This document shows positions 46,801 to 58,434 of a stretch of DNA of 64,000 nucleotides, one piece after another. The position numbers and the translations under genes are program-made. Source of the DNA: Tethya wilhelma (taxonomy: Eukaryota > Porifera > Demospongiae > Tethyida > Tethyidae); contig CAXIPT010000005.1 in the NCBI GenBank assembly GCA_964030475.1, positions 6,185,546 through 6,249,545 on the forward strand, read 5' to 3'. The notes beneath the pieces were generated by a model. It saw only the letters and a program-made list of their open reading frames with translations, was not told where the DNA came from and did no database searches. Each line of letters starts with the position of its first letter. Positions within the stretch are counted from its first letter, which is position 1.

Positions 46801-49086
46801 TCAACACACACGCATGCACACATAATATTGCCTGTGCTTGTCCCTCACAAGAATGGAACCCATCAACAAATAGCATTCTTTAGTTTTCTCAGAGGCACTT
46901 GCAAACATCACAGAGGGGGTGTCGAGGGATGGTAAACGAGTTAAAACAGAAAATGATATCATTAGAAAGACATTATACAGCTGACTGTTTCCACAGTGTG
47001 GGCAAAGAGGGACCTAATATGGAGTGACACGAGAGTCACTGCCAAGCATCAGGGAATGACTTTAAGAAGTTGGCCGTTCAAGTCACCAGAAGAATTTACT
47101 CTCCAAGCAAAGAAGCTGGGTAGAGTCAGACCCAAACCACCGAGCAGAAGTAGCATTTGAAGTGGCTTACACTAAAGCATTGTGAATGTGTGTAGAGGCT
47201 TGTCTCTGGTCCATTGAGAGAGAGAATATATGGTATGCATTCACACACTGAACCGTAGTGAAACCAATGTAGACATACACACAGGTATGCTGTGCTACAA
47301 GGCTGCGATTTCATAACCAAATTCGGCAGCAGAAAAAACACAATATAATTAATGTAATGCAATTCAGAGCAACAATAGGTGGTCAAGAATTAGGCCAATT
47401 AACTCATTAAGAGGAGATCACCCTTTCCATTTCATTAACCCATGCTCCCAACGACCATGCCAAGATCCCACGAGAGCAGCTCAGAGAACAGACACACACA
47501 CACAAACATCCAGGGAAATAACCCCCCCTTTGATAATGCCCGACAGCTGCCCAATGACTGGGCAAACTAAATCATTTCCTATCTCAGAAAGGCACACAGT
47601 CGGAGGCTCCCACCACCGAATACAGGAAGTCCGGGACTAACTTGAAATAGTCGTGGTTTATGAAGGAATGTGAAACACTTTGACGACAAATTATACAAAT
47701 CCAACAATAGCGGCAATAACATTACTATATATGGTAAAGACATTAGGTGTCCCCCACTACTTAATAACATCAATTGAAACGGAAAAGAGACAGAGAGTTT
47801 CACAATTCAACCATCAGCATTCCTTGTGCTTGTGAAGGCCTTCATCACCATAGCTACCAACAGATCAAACTGCCATGAATCATCAACACACACACACACA
47901 AGGTGGATATAGTACTACGTACAACAATGGAATGCAAAACTACTTGAATCGTAGTGAGTAGCTACTACAGTAGCAACACCAGTTGAACAAATTAGGTTAT
48001 CAGTTAGAGTGTACTCCTTTCCAACTTTAGCAACTAGCTATCTGTCCAAGACAAGGCTAGCCAATAGCCAGCAACCAGGAATGTCTCAATCAGCAGACAG
48101 CTATATAGCTAGCATCAGTAGGTACAGTTCTAGTTACTAGTCATTATAATTTGTTATTGTCAGGTTATTCCAATTAGCCCAGCAGCTGGATATGTCTCCA
48201 TGTGCAATTGTTTCACATACACACATACACACACATACTCACTCACTTGGTTGCCAGCCAACTGGTGACACTGTAGCGCAGGCTTGACTGATCCGATGGG
48301 CATATCGAATAAGAGTTTCTGGAGACACAGATCCTTTCTTGGCCTGTTCGATGGACTCCAACTTCTGCTTACCATGGAAGACAGCTAGCTCCTGAGAAAG
48401 AGAACACATAATAATGATATAGTCGACTCATTGTTTCTCTCGTCTCACTAGTATCTTTTCTGCATCTTGTAGACGTGCTTGAAGGTCTCGGATCTCTTGG
48501 CCACGCTCCTCTAGCTCCTCCCCCACCACACCCATCTGCCGTTGCCTGCTGCGCATCTCCAATGCTACAAGCAATAATTATTATGCAAAATTATATGCAT
48601 CACGTCTTAGAGGTGTATTATGTCTAACCAGTCTCTGTGAGTGTTTGAATCTCTTTGTCCCGTTCCAACAGCTTATCTAGTACCTGCAATCATGGATATT
48701 ATAGCTTACTCGACGCTGCAATTAAGCAATATGAGGTAGCATCAATACACTGTTTCACATGCTATAAGTTCATGTGACGACCCTTTACCCATATTGTGTA
48801 ATTTATGTGTGTGTCATAATTTTACCGTGGAGAACATTTGTGATTGTTGAGGGTCACTTGATTTCATGTCTCCATTTATCATCTCTAGTAATTGCCTGGA
48901 ATTTTATATAACGACATTCATATTTATTTTGTAACTAGTAGACACACATAGCCTAGACCTCATCCAAACACATACATTTTTCTATGATCTAGAGTTTTTA
49001 TATTGTTATTCTTACTTGGTGAGAGAGCCAACATCATTCAAACTAGCCTGCATTCGAGTCTTCACTGAGTTGGGATTCGCCGCCAT
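43848..49086 (-). CDS. MED4: Mediator complex subunit 4
   Basis: Middle-module Mediator subunit. Eight exons (49086-49016, 48895-48826, 48683-48629, 48564-48449, 48391-48247, 45895-45728, 44114-43993, 43910-43848) give 269 aa with consistent phase. The N-terminal half is helical and coiled-coil-like: [17 protein letters not shown] and [20 protein letters not shown]. The signature is [29 protein letters not shown] and [20 protein letters not shown] with LLGQL. The tail is acidic and Ser-rich ([11 protein letters not shown]). Introns 5 (2.35 kb) and 6 (1.6 kb) are unusually long for this window; intron 6 contains a small TATA-box gene. The start is in a GC-rich block shared with the divergent SAP130 promoter. 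Confidence 0.95.
44694..44927 (-). CDS. Small Ser/Arg-repeat protein nested in MED4 intron 6
   Basis: A 77-residue frame starting [20 protein letters not shown], with a mildly hydrophobic centre ([18 protein letters not shown]) and a C-terminal tetrapeptide repeat of the type SRAS in four or more units. Support for a real gene is a good TATA box on the same strand at about 45013-45026 (gctataaaacacgc). From there, about 60 bases of 5' UTR would precede the ATG. No homologue is recognised. It could instead be the first exon of a longer transcript. Being on the same strand as MED4, it could also be an alternative MED4 exon, but no matching splice sites were evident. Confidence 0.4.
   Translation of the reverse strand: MNRVKTATVKKYAKVAYTRFDMCVSTLFSPFAGVLYTVSVFEKGPEKHSRPDSRASSRASSRASSRASDRSSISREL
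45013..45026 (-). promoter_or_regulatory. TATA box within MED4 intron 6
   Basis: On the minus strand the sequence gctataaaacacgcc precedes the 77-codon frame by about 90 bases. A GC-rich segment (gagcgcgctgtg) lies immediately upstream. Confidence 0.5.
45897..48246. other. MED4 intron 5, 2.35 kb, no recognised gene
   Basis: Short CA runs (for example near 45905, 46330, 46800 and 47887) and otherwise unique AT-rich sequence. No conserved reading frame was recognised on either strand. Confidence 0.5.
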
Positions 49087-49520
49087 CTTTCTTTGTAAAT
49101 TTGAGCGCGGGAAATGCACAACAAATGGCGCGCGCGCGGGGCATCCGTTCAAAAAAATTGCTGACGATGCACAAATAGTTTGTGGTTTACAAAACAGACC
49201 AATCAGGATCAAATACACAGTGGCTCCGCCCACGTAACGTGACTAATATTGATTCTCATCAACTGCACAACTGTGTCAAGAAAGCCTCACATGTTGAAAA
49301 TAGTAGCAAGTGCTCAAAAGTCAAGCTATCTTGTAAATTATTAGAAAAGTTTGTGCTATTCGTTTAGCGTAGGACAGGCACTTGTGTCGGGTTTGTGAAC
49401 TCAAAGATCGTTCGTCGCTCAAGCAGGACAAGAGCCTTTACAAGTGAAGCCGTACAATCCGTCAGCAAGTCAGTTTGAGCCAAGAAGCACTCTTGTAGTC
49501 GAGTGTTCGAGCTGCTACAA
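49087..49520. promoter_or_regulatory. Divergent promoter and SAP130 5' UTR region
   Basis: A GC-rich stretch (gcgcgcgcgggg near 49129-49142) flanks the MED4 start. A likely untranslated SAP130 exon ends at about 49520, before a gtgagt donor; an acceptor at about 49620 (ctttcag) begins the exon that holds the ATG. Confidence 0.5.
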
Positions 49521-49750
49521 GGTGAGTACGCATCTGTCTGAGTTGGCGATTGAAATAGAACCGTGTTTGAATGCTAACTCGTAGTAATTTGTTATCCCTT
49601 TTTGGAATTTAACCTTTCAGGACTCGTGTAGCTAGGCGTAGCGACCACCCTTCCTCTAAATTGCTTTTTGAGATGATCCCTAGACTGTAAGAGACTCCGT
49701 CGTGTTAAAAGCTTTCAGAGACAAGAAAGAACGTGTGTGATAGCCTACAA

Positions 49751-50720
49751 ATGAGCGAAAAAAGCCGAAAGTCAGAGGTGAGTTATTCTATTTAAGACAC
49801 ACCATTTCAACACTCCTCTATCCAAACTTGTATCAATAGTGACTAGCGGTTAATAAAGCTCGCTCTCACCTCTTTGGAGTGAGTGTTTTATTGAATTACC
49901 AACCCGCTGTTTATCACTTATCTACTCAGCATTAATTTGTAAGTTCTGAAGAAGCTTGGCCATTTGCATAATCTCCCTCCCTTGATACATCCATGATGTG
50001 TGTATGTGTGTGCTTCCCCAGCCTCATGAATATCATTAACCTATGCTTAATTATGTAGTGGGAAGCATTCTGCATGCACACAATGTATCTTTGCAAGAAA
50101 ATGGACACTGTTTTTCGATCAGCCTTTTGTGTGAAGTAGGCCATAGAGTGTTGTGAGTAATGGTCTGTAGTCGTGGAGTATTTATCGCCTCAAACAATGG
50201 TGGCGTTGTAAGCACCTAAACAAGTGATAGTAGCTTGTCTTGCTGCAGTATTTAGTCATTACTCTCCTAACAATCAGTCATGCACAAATCTGTTTCGTTG
50301 TTGTTGTTATTTTAATTTTCTTCTCTCTTTCTTTGTTCATTCTGGGATAATTTTTTTGTTATTAAATTTTTTCATAACTTACTTTTTCCCTCTCTCTCTC
50401 TCTCTCTAGGATCATCTTAAACCAGCCCGTGGGTCAGCAGCTTCCTCTAGTCTTCCCCAGCTAGGAGGGCCCCCTGGAATGGTCCCCCATCACTCCCCCT
50501 ACAGCTTACCCCCGGATGGGATCTCACTGCACCCCTCCCACCCATTGACGTACGGTATCATGAGACCATCGATTGGTCTGAGACCGGGAGCAATGTCTAA
50601 CGACTTAGGACCACCAATATTCATGCCATGTTAGTTGATGGGATATCTATGTACGATAATTTGTTTTACAAACGTATACACGCACTCTCTCACTGTCACA
50701 CACAATTCTTTCTCTCACAC

Positions 50721-50766
<46 letters not shown>

Positions 50767-52882
50767 TGCTTTCACACACATAGCACTAAATCTAGGTGTT
50801 CCAAAGCAGCAACAACACTCTGTATCGTCCATCTCACAAACACCTCCATCAACTCATACAAACACTAAAACGAAGCACAACAGCTTGGCTCAAAACACCC
50901 CCTACATGCAAGACATCATGTTCCCCTCGGTCTTCCATCACACCAGCGCTATGCCCCACGGCGTCCCAACCTCCTACATCACTCACCAGAGCACCCCGCT
51001 GCCCTCTGCCATGAAGCAACAACCTTCCTCCCCCTCCAGTAGCATGGCCAAGCCACTCTCACTGGCCAACAAGACTGGAAGTGGAAGTAGCACTGTTGTT
51101 AGACCCACTCCCAAAATACAGACGACCACATCCACATCAAAAGGAATGACGTTGGTAAACTCTAAAGGGGAAGTCCCCAATGCTGGCGGCCTCGCTGCGT
51201 ACCCTCCCCCTTACCTCTCGGCTAGTCACCAGGGACTGATAAGCTCCGCCCCCACCCATTCGATGGGAACCCTCTCCAAGATGTTGATGACACCTTCGTC
51301 CCAACCCACCACTGCCAGACAGACAAAGCCACTCGGAGGGACAGAGGCATATGGACACTCACTATCAGGACAGACTCTAGCAGGACAGACATTAGCAGGA
51401 CAAGGACAGCAAGGCGGTGGTTTAGCAGGACAAAAATCAGGTACTGGCAAAAAGTTCTTAATAATTTGTATAGCATAGTATTTAATAATCTCTGTTTTGT
51501 CTGGTAGTAATGGTGTGTGTGTGTGTCTTAGTAGATTGTCACCAATTATCTTTCTTCTGCAGTCGATGGCTACTCGTTGAGTGGGCGTGGCACTTTAATG
51601 GGTCAGATGATATCGTCCACTACCCTTGCCACTAGCGGACAGGCATCATCCACAGGTGAGTTGTACAGACCAGCCTAATTCACCTTTCTGTTCATTGATG
51701 TGCATCCATTCTCTCTTTGTCACGCACACACATTCAATTATGACATTTCCTATTCCAGCAACATTCACTGATACAAAAGTGGAACGGTAAGTGATATGTA
51801 AAGCAAGCCTTCTAAATTTACTGTATAATTATAGTATGAACGTGTTGAAGTTTCATATTTTACTCTCTCTCTCTCTCTCTCTTCAGTCCTCCTCAACCAT
51901 CAGCGGCACTGTCCCAGCAGGCCCCGCCCACCTCCTCTGTGCCCCCTGCACAGAGTCAACCCACCTCAGCTCGTGGAGGAGGGGAGAAGTTGACCACGGC
52001 AGAGAAGGCCTCCAACATCATCATCAGTGTCCCGGGATTGACCGGGAAACACATCGCAGCCATCACCAACAACACCACGTCTGTGCAGCAGTCCGAGGAG
52101 GGCTCCCATTCTGCCTACACCTCCTCCCCCATCTCACAGCACTCCGGGGGGCTGTCCAATCACACGCCCCCCTCTAAACCAACCAGCGGAGAGTATGTGG
52201 TCAATCAACCTTTGAACCCTGAATCAGGATTGGGAGTTCATCCACAGCAGAAGACCAACATGATATTTCACGGTCCATTGCCTCCGGGACATCCCTACGT
52301 GGGAGGGGGACAGCTCCCTGGGGGGATTCCCCCTGCTCCGCACATCACTGGTGTTGCCATGGCAACCACAAACTCCTCCTCTTCCTCTCCTCACCAACCG
52401 TCTGGGCCCAGTGTGATGGGGTCGCCAGGAAACCACACCCTCTCCAGTCCAAATTCCTCTCCTCGACCTCGTATTCTACGGACAAAGAGAACGCTAGATG
52501 GGTAAGACAGATGTGAAGTTAGTGGACAACTGTAGGTTGTGACAGATTTTAATTTTGTCTAGTAAAAGTATAACTATGAAATAATGTACAGAATTGATGA
52601 AAAATTCCCTATAAAGTCCGAATTATCCATTGTCATGGCATTGTTTAAAGGTTGCAATTATTACTTATGTTGGAATTGTCTCATAATACCCATTTTTGTT
52701 CTGACACATTATGTGCAGGAGTTGGAAGATGGACGGCCAGACCAACCCCCCTCACAACCCTGGCTCCCCTCTCTTCAACAAACTGAGACAAGACCTTGGG
52801 TATGTGTACCACTAGCACAACATTCATTGTCTTACAGCTAGTCAGTTATGAGATCATTATCGTCTTAAAGATACATCTGAAA

Positions 52883-52932
<50 letters not shown>

Positions 52933-54738
52933 CAGTGCTGCTAAATCTCTGAGGAGTGCGTATCATGGTAGCGGTGGGTACAACAGCGAGACCGTTCCCC
53001 TCAGTCCCACGTCCTCGGACACTGACCTCCCGACCTCAAACCACGTTGGTCCCGTCAAGGTTGAGCCCACAGACCTGACGGCTTCTCCAAGGAAGAAACC
53101 ACGGAAACAAAATGTGTAAGTGAACAGCTATATATAATAATTATAGCACTGCTTGTTATTTTTTCTACTGACAAGAGTAGTGAAAGTTTTCAGTACCCAA
53201 GTTTCCTGGTTTACAGCACTCTGTGTTTCTCTGGATGTATTGACATATTCAGATCAGGAAATCTTTTGCCGTTGATTTTGCTAAAAGTTTTCCCATTTTT
53301 CTATATATCTATTGTGTGTGTTATAACTAATTCCTTCCCCCCCTCTCATTAGTGTTGCTAATGACGACCAGTATGCTAGGAATGTCCTACTGGTTGTGTA
53401 ATAATTAATTCATTTCCTCCCTCTCATTAGTGTTGCTAATGACGACCAGTATGCCAGCAATGTCCCCGATGGGTACCTGGATCCCCTCTCCTCCTCGTCC
53501 GGCGGGGAGGGAGGCGGCCATTGGCACCTCCTGGACGAACTACGGAAACCACCTCTGACACACCTCCATAACTCGGTGACCACAAGGAGCCATAGGAGCA
53601 AGGGAGAGGGGAGTGGCTTAGGTAAGATGGGAGTGGAGACAATACAGGCTTAATTGTTGATTGATGGTGTAAATGTGAGATAGCGATCGCAATTCCTAGC
53701 CTTATTCCCTAGCTGCTTTTGGATATGCAATTTTTATTAATTGTCCACACTCGTGCAATACTAGAAATATCACTTTGTGACCATTGACTCTACCCAGTTC
53801 AGGCTGCATACTGTATGGGTCTAACTATAAACTTTTCTGTAGCCCTCTTTAGAGCAACTATTTCATGAACTGTTTCCTCTTTCTCTCTCTCTCTCTCTCT
53901 CTCTCTNCCTTCAGATGCCAAGGACACTGATATGTTCTACTTGTCTCAAATGAGGAGATGCCCGTATCCCATCAATGGAGTGTACAAGCTCCACCACAGA
54001 GCAGCCAGGAACCACTTTCAGAGGCATGCCGACATCAAACACAGAGGTGTGTGTGTGTGTGTGTGTGTGCGCTACCCTTATGTGCCTGCTGGCCTATTTC
54101 TTATCTCTAAAGCGTGTTCACCAAAATTAGTATCTTTTAATGCATTGCACATCAAACTATTTGCTTGTTAAAATAAAACTCGTAGCCTTCATTGCTTTTT
54201 ATCATAACCTAGAATTGTTGTACGATGCAATGCAGTATATTGTTAGCTACATCAGTTTGTTGATGTATTGTGTTCATTCACATGCTGCTGTCGTCACTTG
54301 CAGAGGAGGAGAGACTGAATCCCTTCGATCTGGCCTCCTCTAGGAAGTCTTGGCAGAGATGTCCCGGGTGGAAGCTGCAGCACTTCAGCACACAGCTGGA
54401 TGAAATGGTAAACTGCTATTATAATTCTTATTGTTATGTATTTGACTCCTCTAATTACACACTTAATGAATTAATTAATAATGAAGGTGTGTGGTTGTGT
54501 TAATTTTGTAAATAATTTGCTTGGCCTAACTTGTAGAATCAACAAAGGATATTTTGTCAGACGTTTTGATCTCAAGTTGTTCATATTTGTTGTCTTCTCT
54601 CTTCCCTTGCAGCTGAGAGTGGAGGAAGGTGTCTTGAAGCTAATGGAGAGACTGGAGGAGAGCATGAACAACCTCGAGAAGACATCAACCTGTGAGGTGG
54701 ACCAGGAGTGTGTGGACTCCTTCAGAGAACTGCTGCAG
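49751..54738 (+). CDS. SAP130: SIN3A-associated protein 130-like, 3' end missing
   Basis: Subunit of the SIN3-HDAC corepressor. Coding exons: 49751-49777, 50410-50629, 50784-51440, 51563-51655, 51759-51786, 51887-52501, 52719-52799, 52936-53115, 53431-53621, 53915-54046, 54304-54407 and 54613-54738. They sum to 818 codons in consistent phase. Most of the protein is Ser/Pro/Thr/Gly-rich. Family marks are PRILRTKRTLDG, ASPRKKPRKQN and the C-terminal SIN3-interaction part KLHHRAARNHFQRHADIKHR, then RCPGWKLQHFSTQLDEM and a coiled-coil-like helix. The final helical exon found in other animals is not seen before the contig join at 55875. A duplicated exon start lies at 53340-53400. An N at 53907 sits in a CT repeat. 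Confidence 0.88.
50729..50763. repeat. (CT)n microsatellite in SAP130 intron
   Basis: A CT run about 20 bases before the acceptor of the exon starting at 50784. Confidence 0.9.
52888..52932. repeat. (CA)n microsatellite in SAP130 intron
   Basis: A CA run that ends in the acceptor aacag of the exon starting at 52936. Confidence 0.9.
53340..53402 (+). repeat. Duplicated acceptor plus exon start in SAP130
   Basis: Bases 53340-53390 (cctctcattag then tgttgctaatgacgaccagt) closely copy 53418-53465. The upstream copy is open only for about 17 codons before a TAA at about 53399-53401, so using its acceptor would truncate the protein. Confidence 0.8.
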
Positions 54739-55010
54739 GTACGTATGTGTGATGTGATGTTGCTACCAAACTGCAGCCTTGTTTACTAGGCTCTCTCTCT
54801 CTCCCTCTTACAAAAGGAAGGGGGAGGACCCTGGTATTGAGGATAGCTAATGACAATAGTTGCTGAGTGTCTTAGTGTGAGGCATGTAATTGTGCATGAT
54901 GAAAATGGTGCCAATTTGGCAATAAATGTTCCGGTTGTGCATTTGTCAGGATTTAAATTTGATGCCCTTTACCAATCCGTGTCACTGACATGTATGCAAG
55001 TGCTATAAAG
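54739..55010. other. SAP130 last visible intron
   Basis: No exon matching the expected C-terminal helix of SAP130 was recognised. Confidence 0.45.
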
Positions 55011-55232
55011 CATGCACCAGAGGAGGTGAACGACAGCTATGTGTCATGCTAAACTGGTATTTTTTGCTGCACATGGTCATTTTAGTACTTAAGCTCCTAG
55101 TTTCACATGCAACTTGTATTGTGCTGAGCTGGCACTTTGATAATTATTGCATACCATGCACATGACGTACTGACGTGCACTAAAATGCCAGCTCAGCATG
55201 ACACACGGCTGTTGTACCTCCTCTGGGCATGC
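55011..55232. mobile_element. MITE, family A, long copy
   Basis: A 222-base element with inverted arms of about 55 bases: left catgcaccagaggaggtgaa and right ttgtacctcctctgggcatg, followed inward by tgtgtcatgct / agcatgacaca and actggtatt / aatgcca. It is non-coding. It is related to the shorter element at 21743-21893. Confidence 0.78.
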
Positions 55233-55875
55233 TCAGAACACTGTGATGGTCACTGGAGTGCTCACAGATTACAATACTTAGATCCTCTAGCTAACTACAC
55301 TGTTATTACAGCCTGCTTGCTATCACTCTTGCAGAATGATCCAGGGAATTCGCATTCAAAAGCAGTCAGCTGCTAGAATCAATGATTGTTCAGCTGAAAT
55401 TGACAATTTGTGATGCATTCAGTGTTATTTATAATTGTGGAGACTCTTCGATATACTGTAAATATAGAAGGCTTTTCTAGCCTTGTATTCATGAAGGAGG
55501 AGCCTGGGCATCAGGGAAAAAGGCCTTTCAGCTTCTCTAGCTAAAGAATATACTTGGATAGCTGATTTCTTGGTAGCTAAGCCATTATGCAGTAGATAGT
55601 ATAGGCTAGGCCTTTTGTAGAAGCCTGGAGAAGCTGTTTTCACAAAATTACTTTTTACGGTGCGGTGTTAATTACATTCCATTTCGCGTATGATTACGTC
55701 ACTTACATTGGATCAATTAACTGCATTCCATTTAGCGTCACGCCCTCAATGAATCTCATTAACGAAACCCAACTGACATTTTCTATCAGTAATGTTTCTG
55801 GTATAAATAGGGACGTGTTACTATACATAGTAAGTGTGTTAGTGTAGCGGGGCTATACGGCAGGAGTCAAATATN
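55233..55875. other. Non-coding stretch ending at a single-N join
   Basis: Contains a degraded piece of the hairpin element (near 55488-55515, ggaggagcctgggcatc) and an isolated N at 55875. No gene was recognised. Confidence 0.5.
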
Positions 55876-57176
55876 ATCGACTATGGAGAGTATTTTGACT
55901 ATGCTGTCACCTCACTGTGTGTGGCTCTGAGTCTACCCTACGTCAGCGCCAGTTCCTATGGCCACACAGCTGTTGCCGAGTGCTACCCCGCGGTGGAGCA
56001 GCCCCCCAGGGGGCCATGTTGGGCCTGCAACAATGCTCCAGCTAACAGCGATATTTTGGACCAACTTACTCCTGATAAGATACTTGGATTGAAGAACCTT
56101 AGCTTCCTACCTAAGGTAAGTTAGTAATAATTTTCGATGGTTAGTTTTATTATCTTTCTGTTTCATTTCCAGGATAGCTACATGCCGTCCAATCAAGATG
56201 TTGGTTCGTCAGTTCTCCCATGTACGTTGGGTGCTACCTTGACAACAGGGGCGTGGCTTAACAGTCTCCATGGTTACACCATACCTAATTGGATGTCATG
56301 TGACTTTATTTCGTTTCAACTGTTCTCCTATCCCTCCGAGCACAACACTGGCTGTTTGATATGCAAGAATGCACCCAAGTAAGTTTACTAGTGAGAATAC
56401 TGAATCATTAGCAATAGTTTACTAGTGAGAATACTGAATTATTAACAGTAGTTTACTAGTGAGAATAATTAGCAATAGTTTACTAGTGAGAATACTGAGT
56501 AGTTTACTAGTGAGAATACTGAATTACAGTAGTTTACTAGTGAGAATACTGGATCATTGGCAATAGTTTACTAGTGAGAATACTGAACCATTCGCAATAA
56601 TTTACTAAGTAGAATACTGAATCTCTTGATATACTGAGGAAGAATACTGAATCACTCGCAGTGATATACTAGTCTAATAACTAACTCCCCAGACACTCCT
56701 CCTCCATTGTGGCCATCTACTATGGCACAGAGACGCTCTCCCTGGCCACTGTAGCAGGGAACACACTGCCTTCTTCTCCCGAGTGTACCATTACCAACCC
56801 AGCCTCCGAGAGCCATCTTGAGGCAGCTAGGAAGAGACTGGCCCCTCTCTCTGGACTAGGGGGAGAGGGAGAGAGAGTCTTCCTACCAGCCATACCCACT
56901 GCAGAATTGCAATACAGGTGAACAGGTGACGACTAGTTAACTATAAAATTACACTATACAAGTGGGTAAATTTGGTAAGAATTAAATTTGGTGAACTGGT
57001 GAATTATTCTTCAAATCGCTAAACTAAAAATCACAGAAAGTTTTATTCGCATGTAAACAATGCAGCGTGCAGAATTAAATTAGCCAATCATGCTAAAATG
57101 GGAATTTGCCAAATTTTAAGCCCGCCAGATTTACCTGCTATAAGGTATGTCAATTTACATTATTATTGCTTACTAC

Positions 57177-57226
<50 letters not shown>

Positions 57227-57584
57227 ATTGCAGTCCACCTAAACAAGCTGATGTTGCACAACTTCCTGAACAGCTGCAGAAACCTCTGCTAAAATCAGCT
57301 GGTGGAGCCACACAGGCAATCAGAAGGTTGGTTGAGGAACTTAAAACAAAAACATACGACATTTTTACATTCCCCACCTGCACCATGTACCTCACACCCA
57401 CACACATCACATCCCTCACACCCTCACACCCTCACACCCTCACACCCTCACATTCCACAGTGGTGATCGTTCCTGCATCCTGCCCACCGCCACTGGATGC
57501 TATAGACTCAAGGGGTGTGGTAATTATGTCAATGTGGGTGGAGACAGCCACGCCTACCAGGGATTCCCAACCAAACAGCTAGAA
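55876..57584 (+). CDS. Unrecognised Cys-containing protein, both ends missing
   Basis: Exons 55876-56115, 56173-56378, 56693-56917, 57234-57326 and 57461-57584 join in consistent phase. Segments: YGEYFDYAVTSLCVALSLPY, AVEQPPRGPCWACNNAP, LDQLTPDKILGLKNLSFLP, CLICKNAPK, SIVAIYYGTETLSLATVAG, and lastly GCYRLKGCGNYVNVGGDS followed by HAYQGFP. Pairs of cysteines (CWAC, CLIC) could bind metal, and the KGCGN-GFP block looks conserved, but I cannot name the family. The 5' end is cut by the N at 55875; downstream exons are missing before the N at 58309. Intron 3 carries a minisatellite, intron 4 a family C MITE and a TG repeat. Confidence 0.6.
56379..56660. repeat. Minisatellite in intron of unrecognised gene
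   Basis: About eight imperfect units built on agtttactagtgagaatact, with variable spacers such as gaatcattagcaat. It fills most of the intron between 56378 and 56693. Confidence 0.9.
56955..57147. mobile_element. MITE, family C, copy 3 (inverted)
   Basis: Left end tatacaagtgggtaaattt and right end agatttacctgctataagg. Interior blocks caatgcagcgtgcag and gggaatttgccaaatttt match the reverse complements of copies 1 and 2 in PCYT1. Confidence 0.72.
57181..57226. repeat. (TG)n microsatellite before an acceptor
   Basis: A TG run ends eight bases before the exon starting at 57234. A short (caccct)n-like repeat also lies at 57418-57450. Confidence 0.9.
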
Positions 57585-57854
57585 GTGAGTTTGATCATTG
57601 AAACAGTTGAGTGTCATTTCATCATGCCTGCCTGTTGATCAGCCAGGTATGCCTGACATGGTATATAGTCTCCGACTGTTTCAGCAGTCACAGTATTGTC
57701 TGTTACACATTCTTTAGTGTTCTTTTGATGAAGCAGCTTAACTCACAAAGTGTGAATTAACTAGAAAAACACATAACTATCATAATGGTCTTTAATTTGT
57801 TCATGCTTCTGTTAATTGAAAATCGATAATTTCTGCGACATTATATTATTTGGA

Positions 57855-58186
57855 AGTAATAAGCATAATAGACAACTTGAGAAGCATAATAGGCAGATTT
57901 TGGAACATAATTGGGCCATTCTTTGAGTATAAAGAAAGAAAAACAGGCAGAGTCTTGAGCATAATCCATCAGGGCCTAATATTGTATGTCCCATGTCGCA
58001 TTGACGCATGTTACATGTTGCATGTTACATGTTGCATGTTGCATGTTGCATGTTGCATGTTGGTAGGTATTTGGTAGTAATAAGCATAATAGACAACTTG
58101 AGAAGCATAATAGGCAGATTTTGGAACATAATTGGGCCATTCTTTGAGCATAAAGAAAGAAAAATAGGCAGAGTCTTGAGCGTAAG
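57855..58186. repeat. Direct repeat pair around an atgttgc heptamer array
   Basis: About 110 bases at 57855-57965 recur at 58072-58182 (offset 217) with a handful of differences. Both begin agtaataagcataatagac. Between them lies an array of catgttg/catgtta heptamers (58014-58062). Confidence 0.88.
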
Positions 58187-58434
58187 GCCTAATTTCTGTA
58201 CATCTAATAATAATAATAATAATAATAAAGCAGATAGGGTTGTTTAATAACTAAATATTATTGCAACAGAAAATTTGCTGATCTCTCTTAAATCAAGTTC
58301 GCCTGTATNTTGTGTTGTTTAACATCACCACAAACCTCAACCGGAAGTCTTACAAGTTTGCGCATGTGTAAAGTATGCGCGGGCTCTTTGCTGCAACTAG
58401 ACAGCTGGATTGCATTTATTTTTGCAAAAGAACG

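Noticed and set aside
46013..47800. Several 60-90 codon frames in MED4 intron 5
   Set aside because: No motifs, no promoter signal, no splice support; length expected by chance.
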